The notes beneath the pieces are model-generated. The model had not been told where the DNA came from. It did not search any database and saw only the letters and a list, made by a program, of their open reading frames with translations. DNA of 64,000 nucleotides from Galerina marginata (Eukaryota; Basidiomycota; Agaricomycetes; Agaricales; Galerinaceae): the NCBI GenBank assembly GCA_023014335.1, contig JAECYW010000001.1:2108001-2172000 (forward strand), in the 5' to 3' direction. Shown here in pieces: positions 1 to 11,374 of the stretch. A program made the position numbers and the translations under genes. The number at the start of each line of letters is the position of its first letter. Within the stretch, counting starts at the first letter, position 1.

Positions 1-522
1 CACCTGGAGTCTGCCGCAACTTAACAGACATGTCCGTGTTTGAACTGGCCAGCCTTCCAAGTCTTCGACGGCTGAGTCTCGTACGAGTGCACAAGCTGAC
101 GGATATAGGAATTTTCGCACTTGCGGAGCACGCGACTGGGTTAGAGCGCCTTCACCTCTCGTATTGTGATCATCTTTCGTTAGACGCGGTACATTTACTC
201 ATGCGAAAGCTTGATCGTCTGCAACACCTCACCGCCACTGGTATACCTTCATTTCGTAGGAAAGGAGTCAATCGGTTTTCGGAACCAACGCCAGCTGTGA
301 GTTACGCCTTGCTCAGCCTATAGCATAAAGTTGCTCGTCTTCTCAGCGATTCAAACCTAGAACTGTGACCCGGATCAGCAAGCTGCATTCTACGTGTTCA
401 ATGGGGAGAATGTTGCGCGTCTACGACGCTTTTTGGACAAGGAAGATAAGCGTCGGCGCGAAGCCGAAGCAAAGAACGTTCCTTTCATCATGCGTGAGGA
501 CGATAAGCTGGATCTTTACTAA
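1..522 (+). CDS. GRR1: GRR1-like F-box/leucine-rich-repeat protein, C-terminal part
   Basis: The last part of an SCF ubiquitin-ligase substrate receptor. The frame is open from the window edge (codons start at base 3). It carries the last leucine-rich repeats (LRRLSLVRVHKLTD, LERLHLSYCDHLS, each in the cysteine-containing LRR style), followed by the basic linker GIPSFRRKGV that I know from basidiomycete Grr1 proteins. A 64-nt phase-0 intron (297-360, GTGAGT...CTAG) leads to the last exon, 361-522. That exon ends in a charged tail rich in K, R, E and D and the residues LDLY. In yeast and Cryptococcus, Grr1 recruits G1 cyclins and glucose-signalling proteins to SCF. The F-box and first repeats lie outside the window, so the Grr1 name rests on the tail alone. 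Confidence 0.85.
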
Positions 523-1475
523 ACGCGGCATTTCATCGTGAAGGTTTTTCTTGTTGTTCTTGGCCCTAGGTTAGCAGTGAGCAGCCAGCCTATCTACGCG
601 GGATTAATTTCTCCTGTAACGTACTCCAACTTCGGATAGTACTCAGATACCCATTCTGATTGACTGACTTTGGCAATCATTAATATATATCTTGTCTCAC
701 TGGAAGTCGCTTTCAACCGCGCAGTGAAGGTGGGTAGACTGAAGATAGGTACCTCGATTGCTTGCGGAAGACGTAAGTGGAAACTCGTTCTCCTTCTTTG
801 GTGTCATTGCGCGGCAGAACGAACGTAAGATTGGATGGATTCAGTGAGGTATGGCGGTGTGGACACAATTAAAAGGTAACCCCCTATTTTTAGTCTTCTT
901 GTCCGCGCCAAGTTGGTAGTAGCGGGAGCATTTTCTGTACCCCATAACGCGGTATGATGACCAAAGCGCGACCATAGACGCGCGTCAATTCAGGACGAGG
1001 CTATCTTTCCCTGATCTTGGATGATTTATATTTCGCCGATCAGTGAGGCTTGTGCGCCATAATATTATTCTGTGCGATACATAATCATGTACGGAATTAG
1101 GACATAGTCGGGAGATAAAAGCTGCGAGCCGAAACTGACGGGAGGCTTTATCTCCGCGATCTCGGCGCGTTAGTGCGAGTTTATGTACGGTTGCTTGTTC
1201 TTCTTGTTCAACCACCCCAACTGCTGGGACTCATAAGGCTCCTTCTGAGTGCTGAAGGTCCTTTGCGGCTGGGCGGGGTCGTCGTCAACGTCTTCTTCCA
1301 TTTTCAAGACCCTCGTTCTCATTATTAGTTTAGTCTGCCAGTCTCGTAAGTCGATTCCTGCCTATTTTCCTGGTTCAAAATGTGTTTATGGAATGCCCCT
1401 ATTTCTTCCTCAATTGCATCTCAACACGCTCACAAAAAGTCTCTTACAAGCCTATTTTCCTCCGCGCTTCACGCA
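523..1475. other. intergenic region between GRR1 and RhoGEF 1
   Basis: It should hold the GRR1 3' UTR and the promoter and 5' UTR of the RhoGEF gene. The part after 1240 is pyrimidine-rich. It has a possible donor (GTAAGT near 1345) and a possible acceptor ending AATGCAG near 1481, so a leader intron is plausible. No convincing gene is seen here. Confidence 0.6.
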
Positions 1476-4400
1476 ATGCAGGTCGTTTCGACGTCTTTTC
1501 TCATCGACCCTCCGCTTTCATCGCCGACCACGTCCGGCCCGTCGTACTGTGGGTCAAAATCTCCACCATTCTTTCGGCGACCCCCCGAGGTACTGGAACA
1601 GCCGTCATTGATGCCACCTAGAGTCCGGAGCGATTCCACCGACTCAGCACCGATAACTACGCTATTAAAATCCACGACAGTCTCGCCTTCTCCCAAGAGG
1701 CTGAATGTATGCGGCTTTTCACCTCTCCCACCCATAGTCGCCTCGCCCATTTTCACGCCACATTCTAGTCCTACCCTCTCAGAGTCTAACCGACGCGTTC
1801 TCTCCTCTCTGGGCACAAAAGGCGATTTTAATTCGGGGTCTAACTCATCTTCTTGTGTGTCTTCCCGCGTGTTGTTCCCATCCTCCACACCGACCTGGAT
1901 TGCTACACCTCCGACCCCGCCTTCCAAGTCTGTACGACGATCTAATACCCATTCAGGTCGTAGATCTACATTCAAGGTGCTGAACCCATCTGCCTCATTC
2001 CCAGCCTCAATGCATCCGCGTGCAAATCGAGAAATCAAGAAGGGTCTGAAAAGGTCTTTCTCGGTGCCAACATTTTATCCAAGCACAGAGTCTCCTTCCT
2101 TCGACCTGACAAATTTTATGGGTGAAGGTCTTGTGCATAGTCCCAAGGCGATCTCTTCTCTAACCTATTGAGAACCCTTTCGACGCCACATTTTCTATTC
2201 TCGACGGAATAGTCGGGCCGGAAAGTGCCAGAAGGAAAGATCGTTCAGGGTCGCATCCCAAGTCAACCTTTCGCCTTTCCAGCAGTATTCTAGCAAGTGG
2301 TGATGAAGACCTTACCGTTGGCGTCAAGACTGGTGATTTCTCTCCGGAAGAGCCAAGTCCAGATGGAAGCTGGAGTGATCACAGCATCGAGGACATCTGG
2401 GAGGTGGAAAAGAACAAGGATGGTTTCCGGAAGTATCACGCTCTGAAAGAGCTTCTTGCCACGGAGGCAGGATATCTCATGGATTTGAAGGCTTTGGTCA
2501 CGGTCAGTCTTCAAAGGGTTCAAGGAGAAGTTTAATTTTATCAATCTTGTTTCATAAGGTTTACTTGCGCAATCTGCCTACCTTGGCTGCTCGCACGCTT
2601 AACACGAGTTCGACCTTTGGTCGTGCCTCTGCCTCATTCACTGGGGGCCCATGGGTACACTCGTACACCCAACTACAGGCCGCTGCATTATCCTCATCCA
2701 GCACGTTGCCTGAGACGCAACATTTACCGGCTGCAAGTCCCGCATCTAACTCCGTGAAGGAATCCGTCACCAAAACAAACTCTCGCTATATATTCAGCGA
2801 CATCGAGCTTGACTCCTTAACTCGGAATGGCGAGGAGCTTTTGCAACTTCATGAACATTTTGTCAGGGAGCTTCGCGCGATCCTGGAGCCCTTGGGCATC
2901 TCAATGGAACACGATAAGGACGATCATGGGCACGAGCATCTCGAGAAGCTTGACGCTGCTATTCGCGCTGTTTCAACAAAATTTGCAACTGAGGTTAATT
3001 AGAACGCCTTTACTGCTGAATTTTACTCATCCGGATATGTTTATCAGGCTTCGCGTTTCAATGCATATCAGACCTTCTGCGCAGGCCATCCCGAAGCCGT
3101 GGATATTGTCAGGAAAGCCTACCAGCAGTTTCCGCTGGAACTTGATGCCTTCGAACACCGATGCGCCACTATGGTTTCTGATATGCTGGAGGCGGGGTTA
3201 AAACCTGCTGCGTCGGAACCTAATCCAACTTCATTTTGTGCATCCGACTCTCCTACAAGCCAATTTCAAAACCTTGCTATCGATGACCGGAAAAGAGCGA
3301 TGTCATCTTCTTCGCTGGATGGCGCCGTTCGGACTATTCGCCGACGTCCTAGCATTCTGATGGCGAAGGACTCTGTGGTATTTCCTTCAGAGCCAAAGCG
3401 GGAAAAGTGTACTCCGCGCATCGCGTTTACAGATTATATGATCAAACCAATTCAACGTATCTGCAAGTATCCCCTCCTTCTGGACCAACTCCTACCTTCG
3501 AAGGCCTTGCGGATGCTCTCGCAGAATGCTGATACCCGATCTGATGTGGATGTCGTTGTTGAGAGCGCAGCGCAGGCCATGAGACATGTTGCTACATCTG
3601 TGGACGAGGCACGCCATAGACAGGATATTGCCATCCAATCAGCTCTCGTCTTTTCCCGGATTTGCCTCGAATCTCCATCCCCCTCTGCATCCCCGTCCGG
3701 TCAAGCACTCACGCCCGAGTTCTTTGCCTCGCTCGGAAACTGCATACTTTCCGGCTCTCTTGATGGCATGCACTATCATCCCAACCGACCATTGGGTCAG
3801 ACGTCAAGCGTCAAAGCAAAGTATTTCGGGGCGTTTTTATATTCAGGTGGATATCTCATCCTAGTCAAAGTTTCAAAAGGAAGGAAGTACGAGCCTAAAC
3901 ACTGGTTCTCACTGGTCGATTTCGAAGTTATAGATGATGGTTGTAAGTTATACCTTGTATCCTCCTCAGTGCCCACTGATTTACTTCTTTCCATCGGCTT
4001 AGCGTGGTTGCCTTATTCCTTTAGGCTCTCATTGGGCGAACAGCATTTCGAACTGGCAGCTGCGTGCCAGCGCGAAAAGGAGACTTGGCTTAGCTCCATA
4101 CAAGAGTCCCTCAAACAAGGTCATTCTTGGGTCAACGAGCCGACACCTAGCTTCAAATTTGACGAGAAGGGTGAACTCCTTCCCGAATCAGAAGACGGTC
4201 ACTCCGAGTCCCCAACGCAGCCCCTTGTCGGGCTGGCGACCATCCGTTCCATCCCCGAGGTCGGCCACGCTTCAGACACGGAGATGTCGGAGCCTCTCTT
4301 CGGCTCCCTTCGCGGCCATACGAAGTCGAGGAAGAGGAGGGCAGGATATGAGGCTCCTTTCAATCCCAGGCAGGAGATGCCACCACCAAGCCGCAGATCC

Positions 4401-5261
4401 TCGTCTAATTCCGTCAAAGCGATTTTTTCACCTATGTCGGCTGAGCCCGAGACCCTATTAATCAGGAGGTCGTCTCCTGCCGCTCGCCTTCACATAGAAC
4501 AGGAGCTGCAGGACGTCATTTCTCAGTCAATCTTGACAGCCAGATCCTACGCTTTCAGCCACGAGGTCGAGCTTTTCCAAGCCCCGAGAACGACAAAGTC
4601 TGGGTTCTCCCGATCCAATTCTGGAATAGGCAAGGTTGGCATGGCGCGGTTGTCGAAACATGAAAGTGTTCGTGTCCCCAGGCGAAGAACAACGGAGAGC
4701 TTGGATGGCTTGTTGAAGAGAGGGTCTTCGCGTAGGACCACCTCTGTTGTCAGCCGCCGCCCAAATATCAAGAAACTCAGCCTTGCTTCGATTGACTGTG
4801 ACGGTACCGATACGGCGCAAGAGTCTGGAATTTCCTCTTATTCGTCCCCTCCATCGTCCCAGCTTTCTTCTTCCCAAGTTGCATCCCTTCGTGCCTCTGA
4901 AACGCACCAATCGTCTACCTTGCCAACACCCCCTGCTTCGGCTGTCACGGAAATTTCGTCCATGAAGACGCGCTCGTTCGTTCGCAATGTTAAGGGAATA
5001 TTTCAACTTCGACCTGCTTCTCCTGCTTCTCCCGTTTCCGTTATCGTCAGCCATCCCAGCCAGCCCTCAGGTCCATTAACTGCATCACCAGTTCATCACA
5101 TCAACCCTTATAATATGCTGCACCGTTGGACAAAGGATTCGCTTCGCAGACGCGCTCGAAGTGTTCCGGATGAGCCGAATAACATCAACGCCACATTTGA
5201 TGACTCCGAAAAACCATATCCTAGTTCCCCGTCAAGGAAAAATACCCCCTTGTCGACGTAA
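1476..5261 (+). CDS. Rho guanine-nucleotide exchange factor (DH-PH), RhoGEF 1
   Basis: A Dbl-family activator of Rho-type GTPases, about 1191 aa in my model. Exons: 1476-2132, 2173-2502, 2559-2993, 3048-3942, 4003-5261; all phases agree. The N-terminal 220 aa are serine/proline-rich and look disordered. The DH domain starts near residue 295 (KYHALKELLATEAGYL). It is split by a serine-rich insert and contains the family signature IKPIQRICKYPLLLDQL near residue 606. A PH domain follows (about 690-830), and a 60-nt intron inside it (3943-4002, GTAAGT) keeps the frame. The C-terminal 370 aa are Ser/Arg-rich. The start is uncertain: in-frame ATGs lie at 1380, 1476 and 1611, and 1476 may sit inside a leader intron. 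The first intron (2133-2172, 40 nt) is unusually short and is the weakest junction. It converges with a second RhoGEF, leaving only 537 bp between the stop codons. I cannot say which GTPase it serves. Confidence 0.85.
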
Positions 5262-5798
5262 TAATTGGAGCCCAAAAAAGCGTCGCAATATTTCGATGCC
5301 GCCACCTCACACATACCGTACGATGGCACAGTTTCATTTAATGTGTACATTATCCACTTTTCCATGTGTTCCCCTTCATCCAAGCTTAACCTTCATTTGT
5401 ACAACAATCATACCCATTACAACTAGATATCACTTTTCGTCCTCCTTATCGCAAAGTACCCTTGCATCATCGTGATTAATTTAAATACCACAAGCAATAC
5501 ATTTCTTGTAACAAGCATGCGATTTCATGTGCATATGATACACTATAATACTGTACATGTCCACTAAACAGAATAGTAACTTATGCAATACAATATTTAA
5601 CAGATGATTGTAGATGAATTGCGGAGTCCGTTCGTTGACGTGAGATAGCCAGGATCAAAGATCATAGGTGAGAAGATGAGAAATGCAATAAACCAACAAA
5701 ATTTTCACGAAATAAGCTCATGGGCTCGAAGAAGATCTCCCCATCTGACAAGGGACATGGGTTGGTAAACATATTTTGAACCAAACTGCGACATCGAC
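5262..5798. other. AT-rich convergent 3' intergenic region
   Basis: It separates the stop codons of the two convergent RhoGEF genes and should hold both 3' UTRs and polyadenylation signals. It has AT-rich runs around 5480-5620. I see no gene or repeat in it. Confidence 0.6.
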
Positions 5799-8700
5799 TT
5801 ACTCTTCCTTCTCTAATTCTACCTCTGCCAACCGCCGCTTGAGTTGTCTGAGACAGAGTAAGTAAGCAATTGAGTGGCTTGCAGAATAGAAAACATACGA
5901 GTTCTCTCTGGAGAGGTTGTTCTTGGCCTCCTTAGTTTGCCGAAGGTCTTGAGACAAAGCCTGCCATGCCTCATCGTCAGGAAGGTTTGCATCGTTATAC
6001 ATTCCATCCAATTCTTCATTGAATGCCTAATACCATCCTTTAGGGACAACAATAGGTAGTCTATCTGTCATACGTACCTCATACATTATCTCCTTCTCCG
6101 CTGTGGCATCGGCCAAGAGACTTTTTACCAATTCACACTGTCGCTTTGAGTTCTGTAACTCAAGTCTGGTCCTTTCTAGCTCAGCAGCCCGCTGCGTGTG
6201 CGGTTTAGCTAGCTTTAAAAAGTAAATAAGCTGTGAACACACCTCTTTGAACTCTGCAGCCAGTCTTGCTAACTCAGCCTGTAGAGCATCTTGATTTAAT
6301 TGAGCATTAGTCAGATCTTTTTCAGCCTCTGTGGCAAGAACCTCAATGGTTTTGACAAGGTTCCCAGCGTCAGTAGTGACTGACGACCGGGAAGGACCAT
6401 CTAGAGTGCCACTACGTGGCCGAGTGCGAGGTGGCCCTTCACCCTGTCTACGTCCAATAAGACTTCTCATCTCCTCTAAGCGCTCCTGAGCTGCCCTTGT
6501 CTATAATTCACAGTAAAAATCATAAATTGAGGGAAAGGGACGGGCTTACCATTGGAACATTAGCTGGTGTTTGTGGAGTCCGTGATGCTTTATCCGGCGA
6601 CGAAGGTCTTGAGTATGAATCTTCATTGGAGCCTTGTAGAGTCGACCGCACGACGTCAACTTGCAATTTGATGCGCTTTATTGACCGACGGGAGCTCTCG
6701 ATCTTTTTGGAAGTTGAGATATTGCAAGCATAGAGAAGTTTAAATAACGTACGTCTTCCTTGGTGGAAACAGTGAAATGCTGCATTTGTTCAAAGTCCTC
6801 ACTCTTGTAGGATCCAGAAGGCCCTGGCTTTAGCTTCCGGATCTGCGGTGAAACTCTACGCGGAGAAACAACTCGGTGCAGGGTTCGACTCAAAGGAGAA
6901 TTGCGGGTCTGCATCTTTCGGACAGGAGTTGGCGAGTTCGATAAAAAAGCCGAACTTCGCACTGAAGTCTTTTTCTTGATCGACAAGGGCTCAATTGGAG
7001 TAGCGACAGTAATGGCGCCATTGATAGAGGCCATTGGTGTAGATTCCTTATTCCCAGTCGGGAAAAGTGGCTGGCGTTTGCTTCGCTTTATGCCAGGTGT
7101 TTCGATTTGATCAGGAGCAGATGAAGACCGTGAATGATGCTTGGCGGTGGACGATTCAAAAGCGAGGTCGTCATCCATAGATGGTAAATCATGAATCCCG
7201 GGTTGTAATTGAGGACTCTGCATTGGCATAGGGGAGGGACTTCTGGGCCCAACTGGTCGTCTTTCAGTGGAATACTGGGGGGAAGAAGGAATCTCGATGC
7301 TTCACAGGCGATTCAGGCCGAGATATCGTCCTGTCTCTGGATGCCCTTGACGAGGGACGTACCGGATACGGAGGTTCTTCTAGAAAGAAATCCGATCAGT
7401 TTGGCTCCTGGAATAGCCGATTGAAAATAAAACGAACCTTCGTATATAGTTGATTCGATCGGCATTTCCATTTGGATGGGAACAAGGTGCTTGCCATGTT
7501 GAATCAAACTGTTCTGGCGTGCCAATTCCAGCTGCAAAGCAAGCTGGTGGTCAGACGTCCCCATATCCTTTGACTGGGCTAGGAGAGTGGCATTATCATC
7601 CTCAGTGTCACTGTATTCCAATTCTTGATCTCTAGACGAAGATCTTGATTGAGGGCGAGGCATAGAACCACTCCGTCTGATGGATAAGCTGCGCTTGCTT
7701 GAACCCAGCTCAGAATCCGAGTCTGCAGATTTAGTTCTTGATAGCTTGTTGCCTTTAGAAGACCGCGAAGCGTAGTAAGAGGAGTCGTCGTCCATTGTTG
7801 ACATAGTTGTCGCAGCTGTGACCGTCGAATTTGAGCGATGGGAGGACTTTATGCTATCGAGCGTGGTGGTCGTTTGCGTGTACATAGATGAACGACTTGT
7901 GGTTGATCTCGACCTATTCCTTCTGTGCCCACTTATCGAACCACCAAAGAAGTCACCCATTGATGACCCAGGCCGCCCGTTAAAAAGATTTCGAGAAATG
8001 GCGTCAAGGCCAAAAATTGCGACTTTTGAGCGCGCAGTGGGCGTGGACGGGAGAGAATTCTTTCCCGTCTTGAACTCAAATAACCCAAATTGATGGACTG
8101 TGGATATCAAACATTAACGAAGTACAAAAGTTGGAGATTATGCCAAATGCTCACTTGTTTGAACAACCCTGGCGGGCACCCGTGTTGTTTGAACAATGTC
8201 TTCATCACTTTCGTCACTTGGATCACTGGAGCTGACTGAGTAGCGACATAAACCGCCATCCATCAACTGAACGCGTATCACCACGAACGGTGGACCACCC
8301 TGGCCAAAAGGTATGGGATCTGCGGAAGCATGCCGATCTCGGTCAATATGAACCACAACTTTACTCTAGCGTAGACAATAAGAAACATTTTGACGTAACA
8401 AATGATGATAACAAACCTTCTTCATCTCTTGCAGAAAAGCAGTGCGTTGATACACGTTGAAATACGTCCTTGCGAGCGTAGTTCTGCCAGAACGATTTTC
8501 AACTTCTTGCTCGTCTGCACAAAGCACGACTGATTGCCCTGCTCGTGCTCGGTAGTTTGCTTGAGCTTTCCAAATATTTTCGAGGAATCTTTGTTTCTCG
8601 CTTTGGGTCTGCGTTGGATCCAGGTTGATCGGCATAGGTGGGATCACAACGGACAAAGAGCGGAACGGTCGACCTGACCATCTCTCAGTTTGATCTTGAG

Positions 8701-10238
8701 GCGGGTTCTCCAGAAAGAGATGAATGTCTGCAAGATGTGTCAGATAAATGAAATAACACTCGTTAAGACATCAGAGCCATACCGGCACCTCCTACATCAG
8801 TTGCGGCTATATCCATGATATCCACAACGCCTTTGCAAGTCATGCCACTCTTTTTCTTTCCAGTTGGAATACCGCCAGCCTTGGTCACTTTGTCCACACC
8901 ATCTAACCCGGATAACAATTTGCCCCCCTTTTCCCCATTGCCTGGACGTTTGACTATGACAAGCTTATCGTCAAATAGAAACAAGGTGCAATGCAAAGAT
9001 GTAGTCGCTGCGCCAGATGAAGAAGCCGCTGAAGAGGTTGGAATATCTGTTAAGATATCTTCAACGTCAATACAGTCAATAAACTTCCGGGAATTAGAAA
9101 ACAGGTCTGGAGGGAAACCATCAATCGTCGCGATGAGGCAGTAGAATATTGCAGCACGTTTCGTTTGTTCATCGGTTTCGGCTTGAGCAATTTTACTGGC
9201 GATCTCATCTGCTTCGATGACCTTCGCTCGCTGCGGGTCGTCTGGTGACATATGCTTCAGCATGGTACGGAAAAGAAGTGTGTATCGAGGTATTCGTTGA
9301 ACAGGCTCCATGAGGAGTTCGCGAAGGCCTACTCGATTCCTTGAGTCAGTGGATTGATATTTGATGTGCTGTAGGGGAACGATCGGTCTACAATATTTAC
9401 AAAGAGACAAATAAACGCTCACATCAATGTATGAAGCGAACCTGGATGATCTTTTGGAAACCTCTTTCTCGAAAATTGCTTGGGCATCTTCTCGTTTGAC
9501 ATAGTATTGCTTGTACTGCTCAAACCCCCGGAGTTCCTTGAAATGCCGTAATGCAACATCCCCGACTCCTCCGACTGCTTTCAACCCATTCGGTGCGAAC
9601 ATTTTCTCGAGATCAGTCAGAAAGGCCTCGTTTACTGGCAGAAGATTATCGATGTTCCCGAATAATGTCTTCGATTCGTACGGGGGTAGAATGGCCGTGT
9701 CTTTACTCCGAGCAAAGTTTCGTAGTGGATCGGCATAATCATTCTTGAGAATTTGCAACCGCTTCACGTAGGATCGTTCACTGGTGACAAGCTCGTTGAT
9801 GACTAACGACAAGGCCGAAGGGTCCATAAGAGCTCTTTTTCGTTGTGCAGCCCTATCCTGAAGAAATGGGTTTAAGCAGAAGCACCGAAAATAGAACAGT
9901 ATATAAGCTGCATAATGAAAATGCACACACAATATCGTTGAGTGAGGGATCCGATGTCGATGGAAGAAACTCTCCAGAGGAATCAGAAGGGAGAGGGTTA
10001 CCCAAGGAGAGGACAAGGTCCTGTATCTCTGCAAGCCATGATTAGGAGTGTAAAACCACGAGTACAAGTAGCACATACCGTCAGGAAGCCGTCGACCATT
10101 CTCTGAGCCTTCTACAACTACACCACAGTAGAAAACCCTTTTTGTCACGCTCGGAACCAAAGAAGACGTTCGGGGCCTGGGTTCATCTCCACTGGCTAAC
10201 GGAACAACGAGCTTTCGCGGAGACGAGCTGAGGGCCAT
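5799..10238 (-). CDS. Rho guanine-nucleotide exchange factor with C-terminal coiled coil, RhoGEF 2
   Basis: A second, unrelated-looking Dbl-family GEF, about 1233 aa. Fourteen exons can be phased without a break: 10238-10079, 10028-9931, 9857-9423, 9368-8783, 8727-8417, 8365-8155, 8097-7438, 7379-7363, 7274-6753, 6702-6550, 6500-6243, 6191-6078, 6026-5899, 5847-5799. The DH domain starts near residue 95 (SALSLVINELVTSERSYVKRL) and carries the signature LMEPVQRIPRYTLLFR near residue 250. A PH-like module follows (FLFDDKLVIVKR, about 320-470). The middle is Ser/Arg-rich and disordered. The last 200 aa are heptad-rich (AELARLAAEFKE, RTRLELQNSKRQCELVKSL) and predict a long coiled coil. Exon 8 is only 17 nt; it is needed to join two consensus introns in frame. 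The order DH, PH, disordered linker, coiled coil recalls fungal septation and polarity GEFs, but I do not assign an orthologue. Confidence 0.85.
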
Positions 10239-11374
10239 TCAAAAGGTGATGGAATTTCCAGTACAAGAACAAAGAAAGTCAGAGGCAGCAATTGAAGGGT
10301 ATATGAGCAGCCAAATGTCAGCGCTGAGGAGCGGAGAAACGTCAGGTTAGAGTCTTCGACAAAATCATAAAGTCCTTTCAAGCGTTACAGTTGGCCTTCA
10401 ACCAAAATCGCGATCACGTGACACGGCGGCACCTGTCGGAAAAATCAAGACGGCATTGTAAGCCGAACCCGTCGCAAGGCAGCCGGCTATCATTACAACC
10501 CTAATTGCAATGATTGCCGGTTAATTATAAATTTAGAATAATCGTTGCAAAGATTTAAATGCATTGCAATAATAGTTGAGCAGCAGTCCAGCTCATTCTA
10601 AGCACCAGAAATTTTACTTTAAAGACTGTAGTGTATCCAGGGGCTATTTTAGTACAACATTGCCTGCGTACAGCTCATCTGTACGCACGAAGAGGCCACC
10701 GACTTGGCGCCGCTTAAGGGACTTACAATGCCGAACCGGCATTGCAATGGAGATCCGGACCATTACAAACTTTCTTCTTCCTTATAAGGTCCTTATGATC
10801 TCGGCCGGTCATTTTCGGTCTTAAAACCCTTATAAGGCCGTCCGGATTTTTCCGACACCAACGCGACTCACGCACCCCTGAATCTTCTACATTGGCAAGC
10901 GAGCTCAGAGGTCCAGACTCCAGACGTCGTGCAAGTAAGAATTATATATACATAATGCCTAGCGTTTAAACATTTCTAGTGCAACTAATAAAATTACAAA
11001 TCTACTTCTTCCGAACGGAAGTATTCTTGCTAGCTGGTTGTTGATATGTACACGGCAAGGATTATTTTGGGCTCGGCGCATCGTTAGAGCGTTGCGAAGC
11101 AGCAGAGCTGCACTTCTGGCTTCAAGCTTCAGTCGCATTCAAATTCGACTCGCTCTCGGACTGCAGATTCAATATTGTTGCACCGATGCGGTAGAAGAAT
11201 TCTTGGAAGAAAAAAAAATACAGGAAGAGTGCGTGGCTTGCGGGAATTGGAATAGAATGGGTATGCAATACGTCCTGATGGCCCATTGAATAAGGGTACA
11301 ACTTTAAGCAGTAAGCGACAAGCCTTTGGAGTCCTCTCACCGAATGCAGACCGACATTGGTGCAACCGTCCGAT
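10239..11374. other. intergenic region holding the RhoGEF 2 promoter and a TIR element
   Basis: The 200 bp next to the RhoGEF 2 start contain an ATCACGTGAC site (about 10414), a bHLH-type E-box. A 424-bp inverted-repeat element then occupies 10434-10857. The rest, to the RING gene stop, is AT-rich with no supported gene. Confidence 0.6.
10434..10857. mobile_element. MITE-like non-autonomous element with 29-bp terminal inverted repeats
   Basis: The left end, starting TGTCGGAAAAATC at 10434-10462, matches the reverse complement of 10829-10857 at 25 of 29 positions. The 424 bp between have no ORF worth naming. They contain many CATTGCAA/CATTACAA motifs and a 19-bp inverted repeat (10726-10744, arms CAATGCC/GGCATTG). 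This is the form of a miniature inverted-repeat transposable element. No clear target-site duplication is seen at the edges (ACC on the left, CCA on the right), so the superfamily is open and the insertion may be old. Confidence 0.6.

Noticed and set aside
4527..5054. Long antisense open frames inside RhoGEF 1 (also opposite 1469-2038 and 25319-25867)
   Set aside because: They lie opposite Ser/Arg-rich coding exons, where stop codons are rare on the complement; composition is of a shadow frame.
10728..10742. GCCGAACCGGC as a Leu3-type site
   Set aside because: It lacks the CCGG half-site on the left and sits inside the TIR element, far from LEU2.
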